64,000 nucleotides of DNA, taken from assembly GCF_004340965.1 (NCBI RefSeq), contig NZ_SLYA01000004.1, forward strand, positions 186,001 through 250,000, given 5' to 3'. The translations under genes and the position numbers were made by a program. Position 1 is the stretch's first letter, and each line of letters starts with the position of its first letter. Shown here one piece after another: positions 16,585 through 25,277 of this stretch. The stretch comes from Sphingomonas sp. PP-CE-1A-559 (GTDB taxonomy: Bacteria; Pseudomonadota; Alphaproteobacteria; Sphingomonadales; Sphingomonadaceae). The notes beneath the pieces are model-generated. The model was not told the origin of the DNA. It made no database searches and saw only the letters and a list, made by a program, of their open reading frames with translations.

Positions 16585-16979
16585 TTCAGCACCGCGGGGG
16601 CGAACAGCGAGAAGCGGGGGATCTCGACCGCGAACACGGCGCCGTCTTCGCGGACCATCTGGTAGCTCCCCTGCATCGCGCCCGACGGAGTCGCGAGCGG
16701 GCATCCGGAGACGTAGTCGAAGCTGGCGCCCGGTTCGATCACCGGCTGTTCGCCGACCACGCCTTCGCCCTCGACCGAATGCCGCGCGCCGCGGCCGTCG
16801 GTGATGACCCAGTGGCGGGTAAGCAGCTGGACGGTCTCGGTGCCCTCATTCTCAAGGCGGATGTGATACGCCCAGAACCAGCGGCCACGCTCGGGCTCGG
16901 ACTGTTCGGGCAAATAGCTGACCGACACGCGCACCGTCACCCCATCGGTCGTCGCAGCGTTGGGGAACAGCGCTTTCAC
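16581..16979 (-). CDS. apaG: ApaG protein
   Basis: 132 aa, essentially a single fibronectin-III-like ApaG/DUF525 domain: RVSVSYLPEQSEPERGRWFWAY, NEGTETVQLLTRHWVITD and GCPLATPSGAMQGSYQMV are characteristic. Linked to cobalt/magnesium resistance in enterobacteria, though its biochemical role is unsettled. It starts with GTG at 16979, whose GTGA overlaps the metZ stop, and its own TGA overlaps the lysR TTG, so metZ, apaG and lysR are translationally chained. Confidence 0.95.
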   Translation of the reverse strand: MKALFPNAATTDGVTVRVSVSYLPEQSEPERGRWFWAYHIRLENEGTETVQLLTRHWVITDGRGARHSVEGEGVVGEQPVIEPGASFDYVSGCPLATPSGAMQGSYQMVREDGAVFAVEIPRFSLFAPAVLN

Positions 16980-18181
16980 AGGCCCGCCTGCCTCAGGGCC
17001 TGATCGAGATCGTCGATCACGTCCTGTGCATCCTCGAGCCCGACGTTGATCCGCAACAGTCCCTCAGTCACGCCCATCTCGATCTGCTTGTCGGGCGAAA
17101 CGCTCGCGTGCGTGGTCGAGGCGGGATGCGTCATCAGCGATCGCGAGTCGCCGATGTTGTTCGAGATATCGACCAGTTCGAGCGCGTCGAGCAATGCGTG
17201 CGCCTGTTCGCGCCCCTCGACCTCGAACGCGAAGATCGGGCCGCAGGCGTCCATCTGGCGCTTGGCCAGTTCGTGCTGGGGATGGCTCGGCAGAAAGGGA
17301 TGCAGCACGCGGGGGACGCGGCCTTCAAGGAATTCGCCGACCTTCATCGCGTTCTCGGACTGGCGGTGGATGCGCAGGTCGAGCGTCTCGAGGCCCTTGA
17401 GCACCACCCACGCGTTGAACGGCGACAGCGTCGGGCCGGTGTTGCGGGTGAACGGCAACAGCGTGTTGGTGATGAAATCCTCGGTGCCGCAGACCGCGCC
17501 AGCGAGCACGCGGCCCTGCCCGTCCATCATCTTGGTCGCGCTGTACGCGGTGACGTCCGCGCCGAACTCCATCGGCCGCTGAAGCGCCGGCGTCGCGAAC
17601 GCATTGTCGACCACGGTCGTGATGCCGCGTTCGCGCGCGATGTCGCAGATCGCCTTGAGGTCGGCGATGTCCATCGTCGGGTTGGCGGGCGTCTCGAAGA
17701 AGAACACCTTCGTCTCGGGACGGACCGCGTCGAGAAACGCCTGCGGATCGCGCGCATCGACGATCGTCGTGGCGATGCCGAACTTCGGGAGCAGCGTATC
17801 CGTCAGCCAGCGGCACGAGCCGAACGCCGCGCGGCCGCCGACGAGGTGGTCGCCGGTCTGGAGCTGGCACAGCAGCGACGCGGTCATCGCCGCCATGCCC
17901 GTCGCCATCGTCCGGCACGCCTCGGCGCCCTCCAGCAGAGCGATCCGTTCCTCGAGCATCTGCACGGTCGGGTTCTGCAGGCGGGAATAGGTCATCCCCT
18001 CCTGCTCGCCGGCAAAGCGCGCCGCGGCGTCGCCTGCCTTGTCGTAGCAATAGCCCGAGGTGAGGAACAACGCCTCCGACGTCTCGCCATATTCGCTGCG
18101 GGCGGTGCCGCCGCGGATGGCGCGCGTCGCGGGACGCCAATTCTGAGTGATCGAACGATCCTGGCCGGTCTTGCGCTTCAT
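16976..18181 (-). CDS. metZ: O-succinylhomoserine sulfhydrylase
   Basis: PLP enzyme of the Cys/Met metabolism family that makes homocysteine from O-succinylhomoserine and sulfide in methionine synthesis. 401 aa. Seen: YSRLQNPT, the substrate-phosphate loop ATGMAAM, FFETPANPT, VDNAFATP and the Schiff-base Lys217 in TAYSATKMMDGQGR. GYCYDKAGDAAARF near the N-terminus is typical of MetZ rather than MetB/MetC. The ATG at 18181 fits the family start; further upstream the frame runs into the repeat. I looked for a SAM riboswitch upstream and saw none. Confidence 0.93.
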   Translation of the reverse strand: MKRKTGQDRSITQNWRPATRAIRGGTARSEYGETSEALFLTSGYCYDKAGDAAARFAGEQEGMTYSRLQNPTVQMLEERIALLEGAEACRTMATGMAAMTASLLCQLQTGDHLVGGRAAFGSCRWLTDTLLPKFGIATTIVDARDPQAFLDAVRPETKVFFFETPANPTMDIADLKAICDIARERGITTVVDNAFATPALQRPMEFGADVTAYSATKMMDGQGRVLAGAVCGTEDFITNTLLPFTRNTGPTLSPFNAWVVLKGLETLDLRIHRQSENAMKVGEFLEGRVPRVLHPFLPSHPQHELAKRQMDACGPIFAFEVEGREQAHALLDALELVDISNNIGDSRSLMTHPASTTHASVSPDKQIEMGVTEGLLRINVGLEDAQDVIDDLDQALRQAGL

Positions 18182-18268
18182 GCGCGCCGCTTTGCCGGGG
18201 GGGAGCCGCGATGACAAGCCCGGGGAGAAGCGTCGAAGGTGTGTGCCCCTGTTACGGGGGGCGTCATT

Positions 18269-18379
18269 CTCCCCTCCCTGGAAGGGAGGGGTTGGGGGTG
18301 GGTCGGGTTCCGGATCGTGGAACGGTCGCGACACAAGCTGGCCTACCCACCCCCAGCCCCTCCCTTTCAGGGAGGGGGG
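18269..18379. repeat. REPIN-like element, family A, between the GT gene and metZ
   Basis: Ends CTCCCCTCCCTGGAAGGGAG...and CCCTCCCTTTCAGGGAGGGG, with inner GGTTGGGGGTGGGTCGG / CCTACCCACCCCCAGCC arms. Same layout as 28037, 35529, 42905 and 49005. Confidence 0.88.
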
Positions 18380-18389
18380 CAAGTTCCGA

Positions 18390-19490
18390 CTAGTAGCGGC
18401 CCCAGGTGAATTTCGAGGACAGCGCGTAGTTCCACACCGCGCCGACCAGCACGCCGATCAGTGCCGATGCTGCCCACGCGCCGTCGCGCATCTCGTACAG
18501 GAATGCGGCGATGCCGACGTTGGCTACCGCGCCGACCGAGCAGATCACCGCGAACGACACCCAGCCGTCGACCAGCTGTCGCCACCCCTTCAACCGCCGG
18601 TCACGGTACGTCAGCGCGTTGTTGAGGAAGAAGTTGAAGGTTAGCGCCGCCAGCGTCGCGACGATCTCGCCAACCAGGAAGTGCGCGCCGAACCCGACGA
18701 ACAACGCGGTCAGCACCGCCATGTGGATGCCGACGCCGAGCACGCCGATCGCCGAGAACATCGCGAACCGCACCGGCACGACCCGCCCGAACATCCGGTC
18801 GTAGATCGCGATCAGATATTCCATCGCGACGACGTGATCTAGCTTGCTCTCGCCCTCGGTGCGACAGCGGAAGGTGTAGGGCACCTCGACGAAGCGCAGC
18901 GGCGTCGGCGAGGCCGTGAGAAGGTCGAGTAGGATCTTGAAGCCGATCGCCGACAGCGACGGCGAGAGGTGGCGGACGATGTCGGTGCGGATCATGAAGA
19001 AACCGCTCATCGGATCGTTGAGATCGCACTTCAGCACGCGGCGCGACAGTTTGGTGGCGAGCGCCGACTTGGCGACGCGGTCGCTGTCCCACTCGCCGGT
19101 GCAGCCACCGCTGACGAAGCGCGAGCCGATCGCCACGTCGGTCTCGCCGTCCTTCAAAAGGTCGAGCATCGCCGGCAATAGCGTCTCGTCATGCTGGAGA
19201 TCGCCGTCGATCACCGCAACGACCGGCGCGGCGGTCGCGCACATCCCCTCGATGCACGCCGACGACAGCCCCCGCCGGCCGATCCGCTGAATCACGCGGA
19301 CCCGCTTGTCGAGCCGGGCAATCTCGCGCGCGGCGTCGGCGGTGCCGTCGGGACTGTCGTCGTCAACGAAGATCGCCTCCCAGTTCAGCCCGACCAGTGC
19401 CTGGTCGAGCTTGGCGATAAGCGTCGCGACATTGGCCTTCTCGTTGAACGTCGGGATGACGACCGCGAGTTGCAGCAGGTCACCGATCAC
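18390..19490 (-). CDS. GT2 glycosyltransferase fused to a GtrA membrane domain
   Basis: About 366 aa. The N-terminal dolichol-phosphate-mannose-synthase-like GT-A domain (LAVVIPTFNE, FVDDDSPDGT, VIDGDLQHDE with the metal-binding DxD, DPMSGFFMI) is followed by a four-helix GtrA domain (from RFAMFSAIGVLG to the C-terminal SSKFTWGRY). Such fusions move a sugar onto polyprenyl phosphate and are thought to help flip it, for glycan or lipid modification. The GTG at 19490 lies 7 bp past the leuB stop; an ATG at 19523 (377 aa, overlapping leuB) is equally possible. Neither has a clear Shine-Dalgarno. Confidence 0.88.
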   Translation of the reverse strand: MIGDLLQLAVVIPTFNEKANVATLIAKLDQALVGLNWEAIFVDDDSPDGTADAAREIARLDKRVRVIQRIGRRGLSSACIEGMCATAAPVVAVIDGDLQHDETLLPAMLDLLKDGETDVAIGSRFVSGGCTGEWDSDRVAKSALATKLSRRVLKCDLNDPMSGFFMIRTDIVRHLSPSLSAIGFKILLDLLTASPTPLRFVEVPYTFRCRTEGESKLDHVVAMEYLIAIYDRMFGRVVPVRFAMFSAIGVLGVGIHMAVLTALFVGFGAHFLVGEIVATLAALTFNFFLNNALTYRDRRLKGWRQLVDGWVSFAVICSVGAVANVGIAAFLYEMRDGAWAASALIGVLVGAVWNYALSSKFTWGRY

Positions 19491-19497
19491 TGGGCGG

Positions 19498-20544
19498 TCA
19501 AACGAGGTTAGCCAGCACTGCATCGCCCATGTCGCGGGTCGACAGCGTGCCGCCGAGATCGGGCGTGCGCGCGCCGCCGAGGATCGCGGCCGCGACCGCT
19601 GCCTCGATCCGGTCGGCGGCGTCGGGGAGGTCGAGCGAATGACGCAGCATCATCGCCGCGGACAGGATCGCCGCGCAGGGGTTGGCCTTGCCCTGCCCTG
19701 CGATGTCGGGCGCACTGCCGTGGATCGGTTCGTACATGCCCTTGTTCGATCCGTTCAGCGCGGCGGACGGGAGCATGCCGATCGAGCCGGCGCACATCGA
19801 CGCTTCGTCCGAGAGGATGTCGCCGAAGAGGTTGCCGGTGACGATCACGTCGAACTGGCCGGGATTGCGCACCATCTGCATCGCCGCGTTGTCGACGTAC
19901 ATGTGACTGAGTTCGACGTCGGTATAGTCGGCAGACACCTCGATGACGACGTCCCGCCACAGTTGCGAAGTCTCCAGGACGTTGGCCTTGTCGACCGAGA
20001 GCAGCTTGCCCTTGCGGGTGCGTGCGGTCTCGAAGCCGACGCGAGCGATGCGGGCGATCTCGGTCTCGTCGTAGCGCATCTCGTCATGGCCTTCGCGCAG
20101 GCCGTCGGCGGTCGTGCGGATGCCCTTCGCGCCGAAATACACGTCGCCGGTCAGTTCGCGGACGATGACCATGTCGATCGACCGCGCGATCTCGGGGCGG
20201 AGTGCGGAAGCGTCCTCCAGCCCGGCGAACAGCTTGGCGGGACGCAGGTTCGCGAACAGGCCGAGGTCCTTGCGCAGGCCGAGAATGGCTTGTTCGGGGC
20301 GGAACTGGCGTTCGAGCGCGTCGCAGTCGGGATCGCCGACCGCACCGAACAGGATCGCATCGGCGCGGCGGGCGAGATCGAGCGTCTCGGGCGGCAGCGG
20401 ATGGCCGACCACCTTGTACGCGGCACCGCCGACTAGGCCTTCCTCATAGGTCAGGTCGAGGCCGAGCGTATCGAGCACACGACGCGCCTCCGCCGTGACT
20501 TCGGGTCCGATGCCGTCGCCGGCCAGTATCGCGATCAAGGGCAT
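19498..20544 (-). CDS. leuB: 3-isopropylmalate dehydrogenase
   Basis: NAD-dependent oxidative decarboxylation of 3-isopropylmalate in leucine synthesis. 348 aa. Seen: [11 protein letters not shown], the substrate loop [49 protein letters not shown] and [14 protein letters not shown] for NAD binding. The ATG at 20544 has AGGAG 9 nt upstream; a start 15 codons earlier would overlap the recO end. It sits in a recO-leuB-GT run on the minus strand. Confidence 0.96.
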   Translation of the reverse strand: MPLIAILAGDGIGPEVTAEARRVLDTLGLDLTYEEGLVGGAAYKVVGHPLPPETLDLARRADAILFGAVGDPDCDALERQFRPEQAILGLRKDLGLFANLRPAKLFAGLEDASALRPEIARSIDMVIVRELTGDVYFGAKGIRTTADGLREGHDEMRYDETEIARIARVGFETARTRKGKLLSVDKANVLETSQLWRDVVIEVSADYTDVELSHMYVDNAAMQMVRNPGQFDVIVTGNLFGDILSDEASMCAGSIGMLPSAALNGSNKGMYEPIHGSAPDIAGQGKANPCAAILSAAMMLRHSLDLPDAADRIEAAVAAAILGGARTPDLGGTLSTRDMGDAVLANLV

Positions 20545-20585
20545 GTGCGTTTCTCCTGCGCGGCCCCTTGCCGGGCGGTGCGCGC

Positions 20586-21317
20586 TCACGCAACCGCCCT
20601 TTTCAGGCGATCGACCAGCCGGTCGCGCGCCGCCAACGGATCGGCGCGACGGTCGACGAGGATGTCACGAGCGAGGAAGTGACCGGTGAGGCGCAGGCCG
20701 TCAAAGATGTCGGGCCAGTCGGCTTCACCGCCGATCATCAGAAACTGCGGCAATCGCAGGAGCTTGCTTTCATACCCGAACGCCGCCCCGCGCGAGACGG
20801 CCGCGCCGCTTTTTGGCGATACGAAGCCGAGATCGTCGTCTGCCCCGGTCGCGACGCAGCGGTCGAGATCGAGTCCGAACCCCAGTTCAGCCAGCACCAG
20901 TAATTCGTACCGGACCAGCGCCGCCGCCCAGCCGCGGGCGGATGGCGCGCTCTCGATCGCACCCAGCACGCCGTCGAGCGCGTCGTGGATCTGCGGATAG
21001 GGCTGTGCTTCGGGGAGAGCGGAGGCGGCCAGCGCAGTCGCCCATTCGAGCGCACCGGCTGCGAGCGGCTCGCCGTGCAGCGTCGCGCGGCTGTGGATCA
21101 GCTCGGCGGTCAGCGAGGCCAGTTGCTCGCCGGTCCGCGCACGCCACTCGCCTTGGATGACGTTCGCCTGCAACAGCACCGGCCGCATCGCGCGCGACCG
21201 CCCGCCGCGGACGTAGCCAGGCTGCACGCCATCGTTCCGGGTCAGCGCGCGCACGATCGCGCCATGCTCGCCATGCTGGCGAACGGCGACGACGATGGCG
21301 GAGGCGCGGAGGTGCAT
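20586..21317 (-). CDS. recO: DNA repair protein RecO
   Basis: Recombination mediator that loads RecA onto SSB-coated gaps with RecR. 243 aa. The N-terminal OB fold begins [20 protein letters not shown], a typical RecO opening, with [15 protein letters not shown] and the helical domain ([32 protein letters not shown]). The four-cysteine zinc site of some RecO proteins is absent, as in many alphaproteobacteria. It is followed by leuB with a 41-bp gap. Confidence 0.92.
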   Translation of the reverse strand: MHLRASAIVVAVRQHGEHGAIVRALTRNDGVQPGYVRGGRSRAMRPVLLQANVIQGEWRARTGEQLASLTAELIHSRATLHGEPLAAGALEWATALAASALPEAQPYPQIHDALDGVLGAIESAPSARGWAAALVRYELLVLAELGFGLDLDRCVATGADDDLGFVSPKSGAAVSRGAAFGYESKLLRLPQFLMIGGEADWPDIFDGLRLTGHFLARDILVDRRADPLAARDRLVDRLKRAVA

Positions 21318-21436
21318 GGGTTACCCTGTACCGCTCTCGCTCGAAGGAGAAGAGAGATTTAGCCGCGGATAGGCTCCGCCGTCACGCCGAGCGTTCGCAA
21401 GCCGAACCGAACCCTCTGTGCCACGACCGACGCGTG

Positions 21437-22414
21437 TCAGGTGCGCCGCGACCGGGGGCGTTCCGAGATCCAGTTCGACCACAGCTGTTCGGCTTGTCGC
21501 CAGCGCGTGCGCACCGGGTCGGGGCCGAGCGGGACGTCGCGCCGGTCGAGTTCGAGCACCGGGCGATCAGTGAAATGCGTGGTCGGCAGCACGTCACGCA
21601 TCTCTGCGAGCATGGTGCACAACGCCTGGAAGCGGCGGACATGGACCGCGTTCGCGCGTGTGCCGCGGCGGTTGGCGAGTTCGAAGCCGTGGCTGACGAT
21701 CGTCACCGCGGCATGGTGCGACACCGCCGCATGTTCGAGCGCGTCGTAGCTTTCGCCCGCGGACAAGGCGCAGAGCTGGAAGGTGCGGATCCTGCCGCGG
21801 AGGTCCTCGATCACCGTCACCGGGACTTCGACGATGCCGGTGCCGTTCGTGCGGCGGACCGGGGCGATCTGGCGGGCGGGAAGCGAGATACGGCTGGTGT
21901 GCGGCGCCTCCGACCCGTTGTGGCTGCTGTCATAGGCAAAGCCCAGGCCTTCGAGCGCGGTCAGCGTGTCGTCGTTCGCGGCATAGCTCCCTGCGCGAAA
22001 CGCGATCGGGTGCGGCGCGCCGGCTTCGACCAGCAATTCCGTCGCGCGAACGAGCAGGTCGGTCTGCTCGGCAAGGCTGTACGTGTACAGTTGGAACCGG
22101 TCGTGCGCGACGCCGCGATCGCCCGCCCGCGCGCTGGTCCAGTTGGGGTGGAGGTGGAGCTGGACCTCCTGGCCGGCGTCCAGGATCGTCTCGATCATGC
22201 GGCGGATGGGGGCAGGCCCAAACGTGATCGCGGGCATCGGATCGACGAAGAAACACGCCTTCAGATTGTGCCGGGCGAGTTCCGCAAGTTGATACCCCAG
22301 ACCGACCCCCGCCGGCTCCAGCGAACGCGCGTAGATCGCGTCGCAATCCAGACCGGCGGCATGGTGGCGCCACGCGAACTCGGTATCGATGGTCAGGAAG
22401 ACAGGCGTAGTCAC
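21437..22414 (-). CDS. NodB-type polysaccharide deacetylase family protein
   Basis: 325 aa. Carbohydrate esterase 4 motifs are recognisable: LTIDTE at the start (catalytic base region), VQLHLHPNW as the His-x-His metal motif, FRAGSYAANDDTL (motif 3) and a late SHGFEL. There is no signal peptide, so it is predicted cytoplasmic. Substrate unknown; similar genes occur in exopolysaccharide or cell-envelope contexts. It is preceded by an unusually AT-rich region with a palindrome (22464-22478). Confidence 0.85.
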   Translation of the reverse strand: MTTPVFLTIDTEFAWRHHAAGLDCDAIYARSLEPAGVGLGYQLAELARHNLKACFFVDPMPAITFGPAPIRRMIETILDAGQEVQLHLHPNWTSARAGDRGVAHDRFQLYTYSLAEQTDLLVRATELLVEAGAPHPIAFRAGSYAANDDTLTALEGLGFAYDSSHNGSEAPHTSRISLPARQIAPVRRTNGTGIVEVPVTVIEDLRGRIRTFQLCALSAGESYDALEHAAVSHHAAVTIVSHGFELANRRGTRANAVHVRRFQALCTMLAEMRDVLPTTHFTDRPVLELDRRDVPLGPDPVRTRWRQAEQLWSNWISERPRSRRT

Positions 22415-22463
22415 GGATTAGTATGTAACAATCAGTAGTGAAAATGGCGTCGCGATTTTATAC

Positions 22464-22478
22464 AAATCAACTTGATTT
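22464..22478. promoter_or_regulatory. Palindrome AAATCAA-C-TTGATTT in an AT-rich promoter region
   Basis: Perfect 7-bp arms about one base, within an AT-rich stretch (about 22430-22500) that stands out from the high-GC surroundings. It lies 50 bp upstream of the deacetylase start and could be an operator for it. Confidence 0.4.
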
Positions 22479-22569
22479 GGGTTATAATTTTTTCCCGATC
22501 CGGGACGTCATCGTCTTTAGGTCCGCACGACCATCTGTGTGTTCTCGATCGACGGCCAAGTCCATGCGG

Positions 22570-24495
22570 CTACCGTGAATGATAGAAGTCGTAGACCTGC
22601 TGGGCGACGCCTGCCGATACGCCGGGTGCCTGCTGAAGATCCTGCAAGCTCGCGTTGCGGACCGCACGGCCGGTGCCGAAGTGCATCAGCAACGCCTTTT
22701 TGCGCGCGGGGCCGATGCCGGGGACTTCGTCGAGCGGGCTGGCGCCGATCGCCTTGCTGCGCTTGTCGCGGTGGACGCCGATCGCGAAGCGGTGGACCTC
22801 GTCGCGCAGGCGCTGGAGGTAGAACAGCACCGGGGCGTTGACGGGGAGCTGGAACTCGCGACCGTCGAGCATGTGGAACACCTCTCGCCCATCGCGGCCA
22901 TGCTCCGGGCCCTTGGCGATCCCGACGAGGCACACGTCCTCGACGCCGATCTCCTCGAGCGCGGCCTTCACTGTGTTGAGCTGGCCCTTGCCGCCGTCGA
23001 TTAGCACCAGGTCCGGCCAATCGCCCGAATCACGATCGGGGTCCTCGGCCTGCGCGCGCGAGAACCGCCGCGTGAACACTTCGCGCATCATCGCAAAATC
23101 GTCGCCCGGCGCGGTATCCTTGTTCTTGATATTGAACTTTCGATACTGACCCTTGCGGAAGCCTTCGGGCCCCGCGACGACCATCGCGCCGGTCGCGGCG
23201 GTGCCCTGGATGTGGCTGTTGTCGTAGATCTCGATGCGCTCGGGTGGCTCCGCGAGGTCGAACAGGTCGGCGACTTCGCGAAGCAGCTTGGCCTGCGTGG
23301 TCGATTCGGCTTGCCTGCGTTCGATCGCCTCGATCGCGTTGCGCTTGGCCTGGTCCATCAGGCGGCGGCGATCGCCACGCTGCGGGACCTGCAAAGCGAT
23401 CTTGTAGCCGGCGCGTTCGCCTAGTGCTTCTGCAAGCAGCGCGCCTTCCGTCAGTTCGCGGTCGAGCAGGATCTGCTTGGGCGGCGGGACCTCCTCGTAG
23501 AATTGGCCGAGGAAGCTGGTCAGCACCTCGTCCTCGGGGACGTCGTTGGTATGTTGCGGGAAGAAGCTGCGATGCCCCCAGTTCTGGCCACCGCGGATGA
23601 AGAACGCCTGGATGCCGATCAGCCCGTCCTTGCACGCCATCGCGAAGATGTCGGCGTCGCCCACCCCTTCCGCGTTGATCGCCTGCGTGCCCTGGATGAA
23701 GGTGAGCGCACGGAGCCGATCGCGGAGCAGCGCCGCGAGTTCGAAGTCCATGTTCTCCGCGGCGGCCTGCATCTGCGCGCCGAGCTTGGCCTGCACGCCG
23801 GTCGACTTGCCGCCGAGGAACGCCTTCGCATCCTCGGTCAGTTCCCGGTACGCGGCCTCGTCGATCCGGCCGACGCACGGCGCCGAGCAGCGCTTGATTT
23901 GATAGAGCAAGCATGGGCGGTCGCGGGTCTTGAAGAAGCTGTCGGTGCAGCTGCGCAGGAGGAACAGCTTCTGGAGCGCGTTGAGCGTGTTGTTGACCGA
24001 CCCGGCGCTGGCGAACGGACCATAGTAATTGCCCTTCGCCCGACGCGCGCCGCGGTGCTTCTGGACGCGCGGGAAGGCGTGGTCGTCGCGCAAGAGGATG
24101 AACGGGAAGCTCTTATCGTCGCGCAACAGCACGTTGTAGGCGGGGCGATAGCGCTTGATGAGCTGCGATTCGAGCAGCAGCGCCTCGGCTTCGTTGTTGG
24201 TGGTGACGATCGTCATCGACCGGGTCTGCGACACCATCCGCTGGAGGCGCTTGGTCAGCCGCTCGACCTGGACATAGTTCGCGACGCGGTTCCGCAGCGC
24301 ACGCGCCTTGCCGACGTAGAGCACGTCGCCGCGCGCGTCCTGCATCCGGTAGACGCCGGGGCGGATCGGCAGCGTATCGAGCACGTTGCGGATGGCCGCC
24401 ACGCCGGCCGCGAGATCTGGCGCTTCACCACCACCGCGGACCGCGAATGTGGACTTGTCTTCGTTGAACCGGTCGGGGGAATTGGGGGAGGACAT
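22570..24495 (-). CDS. uvrC: UvrABC excinuclease subunit C
   Basis: Makes both incisions in nucleotide excision repair with UvrB. 641 aa. Domains in order: GIY-YIG nuclease (GVYRMQDARGDVLYVGKA, about 43-130), a Cys-rich segment (CLLYQIKRCSAPCVG), the UVR motif (KLGAQMQAAAENMDFELAA), the RNase H-like C-terminal nuclease (IEIYDNSHIQGT, LVLIDGGKGQLN) and helix-hairpin-helix repeats (VPGIGPARKKALL). The ATG at 24495 gives a normal length. A GAATC site lies 8-12 bp upstream of the start. Confidence 0.97.
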   Translation of the reverse strand: MSSPNSPDRFNEDKSTFAVRGGGEAPDLAAGVAAIRNVLDTLPIRPGVYRMQDARGDVLYVGKARALRNRVANYVQVERLTKRLQRMVSQTRSMTIVTTNNEAEALLLESQLIKRYRPAYNVLLRDDKSFPFILLRDDHAFPRVQKHRGARRAKGNYYGPFASAGSVNNTLNALQKLFLLRSCTDSFFKTRDRPCLLYQIKRCSAPCVGRIDEAAYRELTEDAKAFLGGKSTGVQAKLGAQMQAAAENMDFELAALLRDRLRALTFIQGTQAINAEGVGDADIFAMACKDGLIGIQAFFIRGGQNWGHRSFFPQHTNDVPEDEVLTSFLGQFYEEVPPPKQILLDRELTEGALLAEALGERAGYKIALQVPQRGDRRRLMDQAKRNAIEAIERRQAESTTQAKLLREVADLFDLAEPPERIEIYDNSHIQGTAATGAMVVAGPEGFRKGQYRKFNIKNKDTAPGDDFAMMREVFTRRFSRAQAEDPDRDSGDWPDLVLIDGGKGQLNTVKAALEEIGVEDVCLVGIAKGPEHGRDGREVFHMLDGREFQLPVNAPVLFYLQRLRDEVHRFAIGVHRDKRSKAIGASPLDEVPGIGPARKKALLMHFGTGRAVRNASLQDLQQAPGVSAGVAQQVYDFYHSR

Positions 24496-24548
24496 CGCTG
24501 AGGAATCTAGGGAGTGCGAGGGGGTTATGCCAGCTTAAGACAGTGATG

Positions 24549-24774
24549 TTCACGCGAAGGCGCGAAGAGAAGGGAGGAGTTGGTTCACGCGGAGCCGCGG
24601 AGCCGCGGAGAGAAGGTTCGAGCGCCCGGCGTTCGCTCTCACGCTGCCGAAGGCTTACATCCGCTCGTGGCTGCTCGGTACATCATCCCGAGCCGCAACA
24701 CCTCCGCGGCTCCGCGTCTCCGCGTGAACCCACCTTTTCTTCGCGCCTTCGCGCCTTAGCGTGAATCAATCTTA
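24549..24774. repeat. Long inverted repeat, family E, upstream of uvrC
   Basis: Outer arms TTCACGCGAAGGCGCGAAGA and its near-complement (ending CGCGCCTTAGCGTGAA) enclose a second pair, TTCACGCGGAGCCGCGGAG / CTCCGCGTCTCCGCGTGAA. It fills most of the 305-bp gap between uvrC and sugE; I see no gene in it. Confidence 0.78.
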
Positions 24775-24800
24775 CGCGCCCTACGGGCGAAGGCAGAAGG

Positions 24801-25121
24801 TCAGGTTTGGGCGAAGACCTTGGTGCCGACGATGCCGACAACGGTCACGGCCATGAAGCAGGCCTGGATGCCGCTGACCTTGTCGTCGAACAGGATGACG
24901 CCGCCGATGATCACGCCGATCGCGCCTGCGCCGGTCCAGATCGCGTAGGCGGTGCCCGCTGGGAGGCCGCGCATCGCGAGCGCGAGCAGGCCCATGTTGA
25001 CGAAGCTGAGGACGATCGGAACGCTGGAAGCCTGCCAGGTGGCGAGCGTGGCGGCCCATTTGAGGCTGAGCGCCCAGCAGATTTCGGTGACGACCGCGAC
25101 GGCGAGGATGAGCCAGGACAT
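24801..25121 (-). CDS. sugE: SMR family transporter SugE (Gdx, guanidinium exporter type)
   Basis: 106 aa, four transmembrane helices, the whole of a small-multidrug-resistance protein. Proton/substrate-coupling Glu13 lies in VTEICWALSLK, and the signature PAGTAYAIWTGAGAIG is present. TEICWALSLKWA and the short C-terminus favour the Gdx/SugE subtype (guanidinium/H+ exchange) over EmrE/QacE. Function as a homodimer is known for the family. The Shine-Dalgarno GGAG lies 7 nt before the ATG and is inside a hairpin (see the leader). Confidence 0.9.
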   Translation of the reverse strand: MSWLILAVAVVTEICWALSLKWAATLATWQASSVPIVLSFVNMGLLALAMRGLPAGTAYAIWTGAGAIGVIIGGVILFDDKVSGIQACFMAVTVVGIVGTKVFAQT

Positions 25122-25172
25122 GAATGATCTCCAACGGGCTCAGATTGGAGACTCGGCCGCCGGAAACCCGAG
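25122..25172 (-). promoter_or_regulatory. Two-hairpin leader of sugE, second hairpin pairs the Shine-Dalgarno
   Basis: Minus strand: CTCGG (25172-25168 side) pairs with CCGAG (25156-25152) around an 11-nt loop; then CTCCAA (25150-25145) pairs with TTGGAG (25134-25129), which contains the sugE GGAG. Tandem hairpins just before the ribosome site recall guanidine-II riboswitches, but the diagnostic ACGR loops are missing. Confidence 0.4.
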
Positions 25173-25200
25173 AAGAGACGGCCGTCGATAATGATGGGTC

Positions 25201-25271
25201 GTGGGAGGGGCGTGCCCTCACCTTCCCACTGCTTCGCAGCGGGCCCCTTCCTCTCCCCCGAGGGGAGAGGA
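25201..25271. repeat. REPIN-like element, family B (short), between sugE and atpF
   Basis: GTGGGAGGGGCGTGCCCTCACC...GCTTCGCAGCGGGCCCCTTCC and the terminal hairpin CCTCTCCCCCGAGGGGAGAGG. It has the right half of the 4015-4151 type with a truncated left half. Position past the Fo operon's last gene suggests a terminator or mRNA 3'-end stabiliser. Confidence 0.75.
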
Positions 25272-25277
25272 ATAGAA

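Noticed and set aside
18182..18268. SAM-II or SAM/SAH riboswitch upstream of metZ
   Set aside because: Expected in some alphaproteobacteria, but I could not match the conserved pseudoknot elements.
25122..25200. Guanidine-I, -II or -III riboswitch upstream of sugE
   Set aside because: No ACGR hairpin loops and no guanidine-III consensus; only unassigned hairpins remain.
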